This document shows, in pieces, positions 25,766-33,943 of a stretch of DNA of 64,000 bases. Below the pieces are notes generated by a model. It had not been told where the DNA came from and did no database searches. It saw only the letters and a program-made list of their open reading frames with translations. The translations under genes were made by a program, and so were the position numbers. The DNA is from DAOUJI01 sp965237875. Its GTDB lineage: Bacteria; Chloroflexota; Dehalococcoidia; Lucifugimonadales; JAGWBF01. Within the stretch, counting starts at the first letter, position 1, and every line of letters starts with the position of its first letter. The stretch lies in NCBI GenBank assembly GCA_965237875.1, contig CBDEGP010000001.1:558001-622000 (forward strand), read 5' to 3'.

Positions 25766-26404
25766 CTAGACGCGCCGTTCGAGGACTGCCACCCGGAGCT
25801 CTGCCGGGAGGTTGGTGGAGGTCACGTTGAGCCTGTTCTGGGACTGGACCTCCCTGAGGCTCATCTCCCGGATGAAGGGTTCCAGACCGCTCAGTCCGGA
25901 CGATTCCACGCCGGGAATGCTGTAGTGCATGGGAACGACTATCTTTGGGTCCAGGGCGTGGATCATCACCGCCGCTTGAGACGTGGAAATAGTGCACTGG
26001 CCTCCCACGGGCAGGAAGAGGACGTCTATAGGAGTAAGCTCCTCAGTCTGCCTGCTGGCCAAGGTGGAGCTTACATCCCCAAGGTGGCAGAGGCGGACGC
26101 GGTCGATCTCTATCAGATATGCGGTGTTGCGTTTTCCGGGCGGGTCGTTCTCGCCGGGCGGGGTCATCACTCCGGTGATGTAGACGCCGGCCAACTCGTA
26201 CTCGCCGGGGCCTCTCAGGACTTTGGGGTCGCCGGCGATCCCCTGCCAATGGGAGTGGTTGGGGTGGTCGTGGCTGATAGTCACGGCGTTCGCTTGCTGA
26301 GAGCCCATGTCGACTCCCAGAGAGCTTGAATAGGGGTCGGTGACAACGGAAACGTCTCCGGAGCGGAGGCGGAAGCAGGAGTGTCCCAGCCAGGTTATGT
26401 CCAA
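25766..26404 (-). CDS. Metallo-beta-lactamase-fold hydrolase (UlaG-like)
   Basis: About 212 aa. The N-terminus LDITWLGHSCFRL and TDPYSSSLG are typical of the UlaG/YtnP-like branch. The metal motif reads SHDHPNHSH, so HxHxDH has become HxHxNH, and a later His (MHYSIPG) could supply another ligand. It probably hydrolyses a lactone or phosphodiester, but the altered motif leaves activity open. The open frame extends far upstream inside bioY; I take TTG 26404, which has GGAAAGGG before it and begins exactly where homology starts. It overlaps the 3' end of bioY by 10 bp, implying translational coupling. Confidence 0.82.
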   Translation of the reverse strand: MDITWLGHSCFRLRSGDVSVVTDPYSSSLGVDMGSQQANAVTISHDHPNHSHWQGIAGDPKVLRGPGEYELAGVYITGVMTPPGENDPPGKRNTAYLIEIDRVRLCHLGDVSSTLASRQTEELTPIDVLFLPVGGQCTISTSQAAVMIHALDPKIVVPMHYSIPGVESSGLSGLEPFIREMSLREVQSQNRLNVTSTNLPAELRVAVLERRV

Positions 26405-27123
26405 GGTTTGGACCCTTTCCAGCGGTTGACGACGGCCCAGCCCAGGGGCAGGGCCAGCGACGCCAGCATCAGCTTCATCAGATCGCCGACGATGAAGGGG
26501 TAGAGGCCCCATTCAAGGGTCTGCGGCCAGAGGCCCACGCCCTCGATGCGGAGGTCCTCCCTGACTATCCAGAAGGACAGCCACAGGAGTCCGGGTACGT
26601 AGAGGACAATGTTGCCCATGAGCATGCCCAAGTGCACCCAGGGCTTGCGGTCCCACTGGCGTTCGGACAGACCTCCCACCAGGATGGCGGTGACGATGAA
26701 GCCGATGATGTATCCGAAGCTGCTCATGTTCCAGATGGAGTGCGGCTCCCAGATGAAGAAGCGTGATCCGTCCCACGTGAAGTCGGAGGACAGGATGAAG
26801 TGGACGTACCATGTGTCGGCGTCGATTCCGAGTGGAGCGAACACGGGGATGCCGATAATCCCCATAATCAAATAGACGCTGAGGCTGGTGCCGCCCCTCC
26901 ATGCGCCCAGGGCCGCGCCTGTAAAGAGAACGGCGAAGGTCTGTCCGGTGAAGGGCACTGGGGTCCAGGGGGTGTTGATGGCTATCTGCGCGCAAAGGGC
27001 GACGAACCAGGCGAAGCCCAGTATCAGCGCAATTTCGCGTGCGGCCCGCTTGACCCGGTCGTCCACCCGTGGGGCGGGAAAGGCCGCGTCGGCGAGAGTC
27101 GGGGCCGTGGTCAATGCACTCAT
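26395..27123 (-). CDS. bioY: Biotin transporter substrate-binding subunit BioY
   Basis: S-component of an ECF-type biotin importer in the cytoplasmic membrane. 242 aa with six or so hydrophobic helices. The family signature VPFTGQTFAVLFTGAALGAWRG is near residues 58-80, followed by YLIMGIIGIPVFAP. An insert with DTWYVHFILSSDFTWDG is longer than usual. The energising EcfA/EcfT genes are not in the window, so it uses a shared ECF module elsewhere or works alone. Divergent from hrcA; inverted repeats in the shared 240-bp region (AATTGGC at 27243, GCCAATT at 27273) may be an operator. Confidence 0.9.
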   Translation of the reverse strand: MSALTTAPTLADAAFPAPRVDDRVKRAAREIALILGFAWFVALCAQIAINTPWTPVPFTGQTFAVLFTGAALGAWRGGTSLSVYLIMGIIGIPVFAPLGIDADTWYVHFILSSDFTWDGSRFFIWEPHSIWNMSSFGYIIGFIVTAILVGGLSERQWDRKPWVHLGMLMGNIVLYVPGLLWLSFWIVREDLRIEGVGLWPQTLEWGLYPFIVGDLMKLMLASLALPLGWAVVNRWKGSKPWT

Positions 27124-27242
27124 TTGAAGCTGTCGTCCTTTGTGTGATGAGCTTGGCCGGCCCGCTGCTCGGACTGTCCAGAGTATTCAATCAACATCGA
27201 GAATACGCTGTCAAGGACTTCTGTGCGGGTCTTCCGACCTAA

Positions 27243-27322
27243 AATTGGCCTGGACATTCCATAACAAAAGACGCCAATTGGCGGCTTAGCCGCTTGACAG
27301 GTACAAAAAGCGATGCTAGATT
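27243..27322 (+). promoter_or_regulatory. bioY-hrcA divergent control region
   Basis: TTGACA (27294-27299), 17 bp, TAGATT (27317-27322) is a good promoter for hrcA. Immediately upstream lie GCGGCTTAGCCGC (27281-27293), the palindrome GCCAATTGGC (27273-27282) and its partner AATTGGC (27243-27249). These inverted repeats could be operator sites. No CIRCE element was found. Confidence 0.55.
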
Positions 27323-27363
27323 CCGTTCTAACCCCCAGCCATCGACGGGTAAGGGTGGATAGA

Positions 27364-28410
27364 GTGAAAGCAGTTCCCCAATCGCTAAAGGAACGCACCG
27401 GCGTTGTGCTCAAGACCCTGGTGAGTGAGTTTATCAACACGGCGTCCCCCGTAGGGTCAGGAGACATCGCGCGGGTCTCGCTGCTCAAGGTGAGCCCGGC
27501 GACCATCAGGAATGAGATGGCGGAGCTTGAGGAGAGCGGCTACATCAAGCGGCCCCACATATCCGCCGGAGGAGTCCCCTCGGACAAGGGCTACCGCTAC
27601 TACGTGGAAACTTTAGACGAGGCGCCGGACTTGCCCGTCAGCCTGAAGGACGAGATAAGGGACCAGTTCCGTCAGGCCGACATGGACATGGAGGTGTGGG
27701 TCCAGACGGCGGCCTCCGCCCTGTCGGAGACGCTGGGAAACATGGCCATCGTCACCCTTCCGCGTTCCCAGGCCAACCGCCTGAAGTACATACAGCTGGT
27801 CTACGTCCAGGAGCTCCTGGCGCTGATCATCATCGTGCTGAGGGGAGCCACGCTGGCGAAGCAGCTCCTTCCCCTGGATGTACCCACAACCCAGGACGAG
27901 CTGACCAAAGCGGCCAATAAGCTGAACGAGAACATCGCCGGGCTGAAGCACAGCGAGATACTGGACAAGGAGAAGGACCTGGAGCTTACGCCCCTGGAGA
28001 ATATGGTGAAGACCCAGACGCTCTCAGCCCTGAAGAAGATGGACCTTGAGGCGTCGGTGGGTTTCTACGTGGACGGGCTGCGCCTTCTTCTTGGACAGCC
28101 GGAGTTCGATCACACCGGCCGGGCGCGTGAAGTAGTGGAGATGGTGGAAGAGCGGGTCCTGATCAACTCCATTCTGGCGGAGGCCCCGGGGCAGGGTTCG
28201 GTGGGAGTGTTCATAGGCGAGGAGAACTCCCAAGAAGTCCTGAAGTCCTTTACCGTCGTGCTGGGCAGGTACGGCGTTCCACAAGAGGCGTCGGGGACCA
28301 TCGGCGTCGTGGGCCCGACGAGAATAGGCTACGAGACGACCATCGGAGGAGTCCGCTTCCTGTCCTCGTTGATGAGCGGGCTGATGATGGGCGTGAACGG
28401 CCGCATCTAA
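27364..28410 (+). CDS. hrcA: Heat-inducible transcription repressor HrcA
   Basis: Represses class I heat-shock operons by binding CIRCE elements. 348 aa. The N-terminal winged helix contains SPVGSGDIARVSLLKVSPAT and IRNEMAELEESGYIKRPHIS, followed by the GGVPSDKGYRYYV hallmark. The C-terminal dimerisation domain ends with the conserved VGPTRIGYETTIGGVRFLSSL. The frame begins at ATG 27313, but that lies on the -10; GTG 27364 has AAGGGTGG upstream and is the likely start. Its usual targets groES-groEL and dnaK are absent here, and the nearby dnaJ promoter has no CIRCE. Confidence 0.94.
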   Translation: MKAVPQSLKERTGVVLKTLVSEFINTASPVGSGDIARVSLLKVSPATIRNEMAELEESGYIKRPHISAGGVPSDKGYRYYVETLDEAPDLPVSLKDEIRDQFRQADMDMEVWVQTAASALSETLGNMAIVTLPRSQANRLKYIQLVYVQELLALIIIVLRGATLAKQLLPLDVPTTQDELTKAANKLNENIAGLKHSEILDKEKDLELTPLENMVKTQTLSALKKMDLEASVGFYVDGLRLLLGQPEFDHTGRAREVVEMVEERVLINSILAEAPGQGSVGVFIGEENSQEVLKSFTVVLGRYGVPQEASGTIGVVGPTRIGYETTIGGVRFLSSLMSGLMMGVNGRI

Positions 28411-28450
28411 ACCGCCCCCGTTTTCCGCCTGGTCTTCCAACGTCGGCAGG
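28391..28450. repeat. 60-bp direct repeat at the hrcA 3' end, copy 1
   Basis: Covers the last codons of hrcA and about 40 bp after its stop. It matches 29644-29703 at 52 of 60 positions, so the lipoprotein gene is bracketed by direct repeats. Confidence 0.8.
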
Positions 28451-28523
28451 TAGGCAGTTACAGGGTAAGCGCACCGTTTGGAATCGAACGGAACCAACGC
28501 AGAGAGCTCCGAGAAGACGTGGA

Positions 28524-29540
28524 TTGAAAATTGCCCTCTGGCTATGCCTACTGTTCCTGATGGCCGGAGTCGGGGCTTGTGGGGATGGCCCCACAGCCAC
28601 TCCCACAGAGCAGCCCGCAAATGAAACTCCGGAGCGGCCTACAGCCACGCCAACAGAGCAGCCTCCTGCCGAAACGCCGCCGCCCGTCGCCGAGACTCCC
28701 CTGGACCATCCGTTGGCGCCTCTTGCCATGCTGCCCGCCGACACTAAGGTGCATATTTTTGTTGACCTCGAAACCGTAACACAGAGGCCTGCCTTCCGGG
28801 ACGATGTGGAGTTTCAGCTCAGCCACTTTGTTGATGGGGACGAAATTCCGCTTGCCGAGGATCTGCTTCGCTCTATCGGCGCCGACGCCATAGCTCTGTC
28901 GAGTCTATACACCCGCTTCGGATGGGCTTGCGTCCTAAGGGGCGATTTAACTCGGGTTCAGGGTGTGCTTCGGCAGGCCGCTGAATCCGGGGCTGGCCTG
29001 TCTGCCAGCATAATTGAGACCCACCGGAAAGTCGAAATCTTTGCCCTTGTCAGGGAGCGCGCTAGGTCAAAATCCGAAGTCTATCTGGCCGTTCTGGACC
29101 AGGAAACTCTGGCAGCCAGCCCGGACCTGGACGCGGTGCGGGAGATGATCGACCGGCGGCAGGACGGCCTCATCCTGCCGCAGCCCTTGGCCATGATGAT
29201 TCTGGACTGGGGACTCCCCGACTACTTGGCGGTTCATAAAACGGAAAACGGTAGCGGCGATGCCCAGTCGAGTCCCATAGACGCCGTAAAAATTTATGCC
29301 GTCCACGCTACTCTGGCAGAAGACGCGACCACTACGCTGCGCTTTCTGAATTACTTCGACGACGAGGAACAGGCCGCCACTGCAGCAGACTGGCTGGGGG
29401 AGCAGGAAGAGCCGTACTTGCGGAATGTCGGCTATGGAATCGGCGCACAGATTGATAAGTGGAGAGCTAAAGGACCGACAGTCTACGCCGAGGTCACAGT
29501 GCCTGATAAAGATGCGCTGGAGTTGATAACGCCGAACTAG
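28524..29540 (+). CDS. Putative lipoprotein, unknown function
   Basis: 338 aa. Hydrophobic N-terminus MKIALWLCLLFLMAGVGAC ends in a lipobox (GVGAC), so the protein should be lipid-modified on the outer face of the membrane. A Pro/Thr/Glu linker with two imperfect PTATPTEQP repeats follows (about residues 23-58). The folded part starts at LPADTKVHIFVDLETVTQRP and has alternating beta/alpha character; I do not recognise a catalytic motif. The start is TTG 28524 with a modest GAGAAGACG site. Lies alone between hrcA and the IS30 element, inside a pair of 60-bp direct repeats. Confidence 0.8.
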   Translation: MKIALWLCLLFLMAGVGACGDGPTATPTEQPANETPERPTATPTEQPPAETPPPVAETPLDHPLAPLAMLPADTKVHIFVDLETVTQRPAFRDDVEFQLSHFVDGDEIPLAEDLLRSIGADAIALSSLYTRFGWACVLRGDLTRVQGVLRQAAESGAGLSASIIETHRKVEIFALVRERARSKSEVYLAVLDQETLAASPDLDAVREMIDRRQDGLILPQPLAMMILDWGLPDYLAVHKTENGSGDAQSSPIDAVKIYAVHATLAEDATTTLRFLNYFDDEEQAATAADWLGEQEEPYLRNVGYGIGAQIDKWRAKGPTVYAEVTVPDKDALELITPN

Positions 29541-29643
29541 GGGGAGCTGGCTTGGTCTCTACGCGATTCCAGGTTGGCGGACAGCATTTGCAGATTTTGC
29601 AGCAGCGGCAGGGCTATCTACCGTTGGAGGGAGTTGCGTTGGG

Positions 29644-29703
29644 GCGTCAGCGGGCGCATCTAAACCGCACCCGTTTATTGCCTGGTCGTCCAACGTCGGC
29701 AGG
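29644..29703. repeat. 60-bp direct repeat, copy 2
   Basis: Second copy of the hrcA 3'-end repeat, including the GCGCATCTAAACCGC core that spans the hrcA stop codon in copy 1. Confidence 0.8.
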
Positions 29704-29800
29704 GTCTTTCGATAGTGATATGCCTTGTTTACCCCGTTCGTGGTGAACAACGTTACGCCCCGGGGACGGGGTCGAGCGTCGGCGAGTAACGAGGGAGGGC
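29690..29800. repeat. Mosaic intergenic repeat, copy 5
   Basis: GGTCTTTCGATAGTGATATG, then GTTCGTGGTGAACAACGTTA and CGCCCCGGGGACGGGG, matching the modules at 80-165. It ends shortly before the IS30 left end. Confidence 0.65.
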
Positions 29801-29819
29801 GCCTCTGGATTCCCTAAAC

Positions 29820-30839
29820 TCACAAACGAAGTGCAACACCTTGTTAAGGTGTTGTCATGGGAATTCGATACAAGCATGTCACCATTGAAGAACGGTGTGA
29901 AATGGCCCGTCTACACTCCGCGGGACACTCGGTCCGCCAAATCGCGGCAAGTCTGGATCGCTCGCCATCGACTGTGGCTAGGGAGCTGAAGCGCAATGGT
30001 TCACGGACTAAAGGCTACGAGCCTGTCTATGCCCACCAACAGGCCCGTGCCCGTCGGTGGAGCGGCTCACGGCTGGAGCGGGATGCGGACCTGCGAGATG
30101 GAGTCCTCTCACGCCTCCAACAGGGCTGGTCGCCGGAGCAGGTTGCCGGGCGCATGGCCCTGGAGTCAGGCAAGAAGGTCATCTCCCACGAGACCATCTA
30201 CCGGTTCATCTACGCCCAGTTGGCCCGGACGAAAGACTACTCCTGGCGCCACTATCTGCCACGCGGCAAGTCTAAACGAGGATGGCGGGGGCGCAAAGGC
30301 GGCAGCCCGGCTTCCTTCATCCCTCTCCGCCGCCCCCTGGCCGAACGTCCCCAAGACGCCGCTGACCGCCGGACCCCCGGCCACTGGGAGGCCGACCTGA
30401 TGCTGTTCAGGACCTACGGCCAGGCCGTGCTCACCCTGCACGAGCGCCACTCTCGCCTCCTCATAGCGTTCCGGCCCCCGGGGAAGGCGGCCAGCCCCAT
30501 CGCCAGCCTCATGACCCAGGTTCTGGGCGCTTTCCCGCCCCAGTGGCGGCGGACGATGACCTTTGACAACGGGACTGAGTTCGCCCGCCATCACCGGCTC
30601 CATGACCTCGGCGTTGATACTTTCTTCTGCGACACCCACTCGCCCTGGCAGAAGGGCGGCGTCGAAAACGCCATCGGGCGCATGCGCAGAACTCTGCCTC
30701 GGAAGACGGACCTGGCGGAATTGTCCGAAGGCAGGTTTGTGCAGTTGGTGCAGACCTACAACAACACTCCGCGCAAATGCCTGGGATACCGCACCCCGGC
30801 CGAAATCTTTTCAGACCAGGTGTTGCACTTGAAATGTGA
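29820..30839 (+). mobile_element. IS30-family insertion sequence
   Basis: About 1020 bp. Left end TCACAAACGAAGTGCAACACC (29820-29840) and right end, read inverted, TCACATTTCAAGTGCAACACC (30839-30819) match at 17 of 21 positions, with identical inner parts. The single transposase gene fills the element and its last codons run through the right end into a flanking REP unit. I could not identify a target duplication with confidence. Confidence 0.8.
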
Positions 30840-30867
30840 ATCCACCTTCCGGCCTCCGCCGGAATGA
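29857..30867 (+). CDS. IS30-family transposase
   Basis: DDE transposase of 336 aa. The N-terminal helix-turn-helix (TIEERCEMARLHSAGHSVRQ, then IAASLDRSPSTVARELKRN) is the IS30 signature. The catalytic core has the first Asp in GHWEADLM, the second in TFDNGTEF, and the Glu in GGVENAIGRMRR. The gene looks intact. An AACACCTT/AAGGTGTT hairpin (29835-29853) sits right before the ATG and may limit translation from outside transcripts. The final residues (TFRPPPE) are encoded by host REP sequence beyond the right inverted repeat, so the original stop was probably changed by insertion there. Confidence 0.92.
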   Translation: MGIRYKHVTIEERCEMARLHSAGHSVRQIAASLDRSPSTVARELKRNGSRTKGYEPVYAHQQARARRWSGSRLERDADLRDGVLSRLQQGWSPEQVAGRMALESGKKVISHETIYRFIYAQLARTKDYSWRHYLPRGKSKRGWRGRKGGSPASFIPLRRPLAERPQDAADRRTPGHWEADLMLFRTYGQAVLTLHERHSRLLIAFRPPGKAASPIASLMTQVLGAFPPQWRRTMTFDNGTEFARHHRLHDLGVDTFFCDTHSPWQKGGVENAIGRMRRTLPRKTDLAELSEGRFVQLVQTYNNTPRKCLGYRTPAEIFSDQVLHLKCESTFRPPPE

Positions 30868-31035
30868 CGGGGCCGGGGTCCGTCGTAGGGGCGACCGCCG
30901 GTCGCCTAGGCCCATCTGAGAGCAGTTACTTGAAAGCCAGTCGAACCACCCTTCGGCACGCTCAGAGCCTGCCCCGTACTCGATACTGGGGCGAACGAAA
31001 AGAAGGAAGGACGTGAGACAATCGAAAGGCTCTGG
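30838..31035. repeat. REP unit plus mosaic intergenic repeat, copy 6
   Basis: GAATCCACCTTCCGGCCTCC plus GCCGGAATGACGG is an inverted REP unit. It is followed by GGCGACCGCCGGTCGCC, CAGTTACTTGAAAGCCAGTC and a CAATCGAAAGGCTCTGG end module. Confidence 0.65.
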
Positions 31036-31050
31036 TCTTCCAACTGCTCC

Positions 31051-31079
31051 TTGAGTGTGACCGAACCCTGCTTTATAAT
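31051..31079 (+). promoter_or_regulatory. Promoter of dnaJ
   Basis: TTGAGT (31051-31056), 17 bp, perfect TATAAT (31074-31079), 33 bp before the dnaJ ATG. No CIRCE inverted repeat is present, so dnaJ here is probably not under HrcA. Confidence 0.65.
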
Positions 31080-31111
31080 CATCGTGTAAATTTGCGCCCC
31101 CCAGTCCCGCT

Positions 31112-32242
31112 ATGCAAAAAAGAGATTATTACGACGCATTAGGAGTGTCCAGAAGTTCTTCGGAAGAGGACATCCGAAAGGCTTTCAGGAAGAAGGCCAT
31201 GGACTACCATCCGGACCGCAACAAGAGCCCCGACGCCGAGCAGAAGTTCAAAGAGGTAAACGAGGCCTACCAGGTTCTCACGGACCCGGAGAAGCGCTCC
31301 AGGTACGACCGGTTCGGTCATGCGGGCGTCACCGCCGATGCAGGCGGCGCCAGGAATTTTGACGGCTTCGACATTTTCGGAGGATTCGGCGACATATTCG
31401 ACTCCTTCTTTGGAGACTACGCCGGAAGAGGAAGCTCCTCTTCACAAAGGGGCGGGGATGTCCAGGTTGCGGTCAACGTCTCCTTTGAAGAGTCCGTGTT
31501 CGGCGTTGAAAAAGAGGTGCATGTCAATCGCGTTGAGCGGTGCAACGAGTGCGCCGGAACGGGAAGCGAACCGGGGACTGACACCCAGACCTGCACAACG
31601 TGCAAAGGCATGGGCCAGGTGCGGCGTACTCAGAAGAGCTTATTCGGCCAGTTCTCCCAGGTGACTCCCTGCCCGACTTGCAGGGGCCGGGGAAACGTCA
31701 TCGTCCATCCCTGCAACTCCTGCACCGGGTCAGGCTCCAAGCGTCATGGCCGCAAGATCGGGGTGAAGATACCCGGGGGAATCGAGGAGGGGATGCAGGT
31801 GCGCCTCACCGGCGAGGGCAACGTGGGAACCGGAGGAGGAGCGTCCGGCAACCTTTACGTCATGGTCTCCGTAGAGCCTCACAAGCGGTTCCGGCGGGAC
31901 GGTTACGACCTGGTCTACGAGCTGCCCCTGAACGTGGTCCAGGCGGCCCTTGGCGACGACGTAGAGATTGTAACCCTGTCGGGAGACGTGGAGACGGTCA
32001 AGATTCCCCCAGGGACGCAACCCGGCGCAATTTTCAAGATGAAAGGCAGGGGCGTCCCGTTAATCAACGGCGGAAGCCGCAGGGGTGACCTGGTGATGCC
32101 CGTGAAGGTTGAGGTGCCTACGGGCTTGGACTCCCATCAGAAGCAACTTATCAGGGAACTGGGAGACACGCTTGAGAAGCCTGAAAATGGCTACTCCAAG
32201 GACAAGGGGATTTTCGATAAGATCAAGGACGCCCTGGGATAG
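31112..32242 (+). CDS. dnaJ: Chaperone DnaJ (Hsp40)
   Basis: Delivers unfolded clients to DnaK and stimulates its ATPase. 376 aa, complete type I architecture. J domain with the HPD motif (YHPDRN) at about residues 31-36. A Gly/Phe-rich region follows (about 75-110), then four zinc CxxCxGxG repeats (CNECAGTG, CTTCKGMG, CPTCRGRG, CNSCTGSG) and the C-terminal client-binding domain. Ribosome site is weak. Separate from dnaK/grpE, which are not in the window. It leads a dnaJ-prmA-rsmE series, a frequent order in bacteria. Confidence 0.97.
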   Translation: MQKRDYYDALGVSRSSSEEDIRKAFRKKAMDYHPDRNKSPDAEQKFKEVNEAYQVLTDPEKRSRYDRFGHAGVTADAGGARNFDGFDIFGGFGDIFDSFFGDYAGRGSSSSQRGGDVQVAVNVSFEESVFGVEKEVHVNRVERCNECAGTGSEPGTDTQTCTTCKGMGQVRRTQKSLFGQFSQVTPCPTCRGRGNVIVHPCNSCTGSGSKRHGRKIGVKIPGGIEEGMQVRLTGEGNVGTGGGASGNLYVMVSVEPHKRFRRDGYDLVYELPLNVVQAALGDDVEIVTLSGDVETVKIPPGTQPGAIFKMKGRGVPLINGGSRRGDLVMPVKVEVPTGLDSHQKQLIRELGDTLEKPENGYSKDKGIFDKIKDALG

Positions 32243-32314
32243 GCCCTAATCGCAGCAACCCAGGTTGTCTTGGACCCGGTCCGGATTTAGCCGACCGGGC
32301 CTTTGATTAGTTTC

Positions 32315-33175
32315 ATGATCTGGCAGGAGCTTAGCGTAACCGTCCCGCCCGAATATGTGGAACCAATCTCCTATCTCTTTGGGAAATATGGCCACGGTTT
32401 CTCTGTGGAGCGCCAGGACGATGGGTACCTCAAGCTTCGCACCTATCTAGTGAACACTTCCAAGCGAAGGCGCGCCCACATAGAAGTGGGGGTGAATCTG
32501 GTCCGCTCCATCGAGCCGACCGCCGTCCTTCAAGTCCAGGACCTGGACGACATCCAGTGGGAAGAAGCCTGGAAGTCCCATTTCACCCTGCTGCGCCTGG
32601 GAAAGCGGCTTGTCGTGAAACCCTGGTGGATTGACTATGAGCCTCTCGATGACGACCTGGTTATCGAGTTGGACCCCGGAATGGCCTTTGGCACCGGCTA
32701 TCATCCCACCACCAGGATGTGCATGGAGTCCCTCGAAGCGCTGGTGCAGCCCGGAGTAAAGTTGCTGGACTTGGGCTCCGGCTCAGGCATCCTCACCATC
32801 CTGGCTCTCCGGTTGGGCGCCGGTTCCGCGGTGGCTGTTGACATTGACCCCCTTGCAGTGAGGACAGCCCGGCGGAACTTCAAGGCCGCAAAGCTTTTGT
32901 CCAAGGTCACGCTGCTCAAGGGCTCCATCCCCCATCAAATCGCGGGGGTAGACGCCTTCGACCTGGCTGTGGCCAACATCAGCGCCAGAGTCCTGACGGA
33001 ACGGTCCAACGCCCTGTTTTCGGCCCTGAAACCCGGAGGAACGTTGGTGGCCTCGGGCGTCGTCCAGAGCCAAGCGGAGCAGGTGGAGGAAGCTTTCCTG
33101 ACCGCCGGGTTCACCTTACGTTCCTCCATGACCGATGAGGACTGGACGGCGTTGGTCCTGGCGAAACCGGGGTAG
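32315..33175 (+). CDS. prmA: Ribosomal protein L11 methyltransferase PrmA
   Basis: SAM-dependent enzyme that trimethylates ribosomal protein L11. The N-terminal substrate-binding domain (MIWQELSVTVPPEYVEPIS) is followed by the PrmA signature PGMAFGTGYHPTT and motif I LDLGSGSGILTI, then VAVDIDPLAV. About 286 aa from ATG 32315; a TTG at 32303 would add four residues. Sits between dnaJ and rsmE, five bp before the latter, both acting on the ribosome. Confidence 0.94.
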   Translation: MIWQELSVTVPPEYVEPISYLFGKYGHGFSVERQDDGYLKLRTYLVNTSKRRRAHIEVGVNLVRSIEPTAVLQVQDLDDIQWEEAWKSHFTLLRLGKRLVVKPWWIDYEPLDDDLVIELDPGMAFGTGYHPTTRMCMESLEALVQPGVKLLDLGSGSGILTILALRLGAGSAVAVDIDPLAVRTARRNFKAAKLLSKVTLLKGSIPHQIAGVDAFDLAVANISARVLTERSNALFSALKPGGTLVASGVVQSQAEQVEEAFLTAGFTLRSSMTDEDWTALVLAKPG

Positions 33176-33180
33176 GAACC

Positions 33181-33927
33181 ATGCACCGTTTCTTCGTTCC
33201 GTCCGAGTGCACCAATGAAGACCGTGTTGAGGTCCGGGGCGAAGCAGCTCACCGGATCGGCAGGGTCCTCAGGTTAGCCCCCGGCTCCGAGATAGTCTTA
33301 TTCGACGGCTCCGGCATGGAGTACACCGTCCGGCTGGACAGCGTTGGAAGGGAACAGGCAACCGGGCGCATCCTGTTTTCGGAGAAAGGGAGAGGGGAGC
33401 CCGCGGTTAAGCTTGTGCTGTATCAGGGAGTCATGAAGGGCAACAAGTTCGATTGGACGCTGCAAAAAGGGACCGAGTTGGGGGTTTCCTCCTTTGTGCC
33501 CATGCACTGCGAGAGGTCCGTGCCCAAGGCCCGCAGCGAGTCCCATGCCGGGAGGCTTTCCAGGTGGCGGAAGATTGTGGTTGAAGCGGCCGAGCAGTCC
33601 AGCAGGGCGGTGATACCCGAGGTCGGAGATCCCATGTCCTTCCGGCAAGCCTGTGACGCCCTGGAATGCGCCCAAGGGCTGGTTGTGCTGCCCTGGGAGG
33701 GTGAAGACTCCAAAAGCCTCTCTACGGCTGTGTCAGAAGCTCCAGACTCGAAAGACGTGGCCCTGCTCATCGGTCCGGAGGGTGGACTCGACCCGGAAGA
33801 GGTCGAATACGCCCGGGGGAGAGGCCTGGCGCCTGTGAGCCTGGGCAGGAGGATATTGAGGGCCGAGACTGCCGGGATAGCGGCGGTCAGCGCATTGATG
33901 TACGCACTGGGAGAGATGGACCCTTAG
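33181..33927 (+). CDS. rsmE: 16S rRNA (uracil-1498-N3)-methyltransferase RsmE
   Basis: SPOUT-class methyltransferase acting on 16S rRNA of the small subunit. 248 aa. N-terminal PUA-like part MHRFFVPSE and IGRVLRLAPGSEIVLFDGSG; then KGNKFDWTLQKGTELGV, RWRKIVVEAAEQSSR, and the SAM knot with LLIGPEGGLDPEEVE and LGRRILRAETAGIAAVSAL. All hallmarks are intact. It follows prmA by 5 bp and converges on gpsA with a 16-bp gap. Confidence 0.95.
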   Translation: MHRFFVPSECTNEDRVEVRGEAAHRIGRVLRLAPGSEIVLFDGSGMEYTVRLDSVGREQATGRILFSEKGRGEPAVKLVLYQGVMKGNKFDWTLQKGTELGVSSFVPMHCERSVPKARSESHAGRLSRWRKIVVEAAEQSSRAVIPEVGDPMSFRQACDALECAQGLVVLPWEGEDSKSLSTAVSEAPDSKDVALLIGPEGGLDPEEVEYARGRGLAPVSLGRRILRAETAGIAAVSALMYALGEMDP

Positions 33928-33943
33928 GGACGGGGCGCCTCTT

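Noticed and set aside
27124..27363. BirA-type biotin operator before bioY
   Set aside because: Inverted repeats exist but do not match the known TTGTAAACC-type half sites; kept only as unspecified operator candidates.
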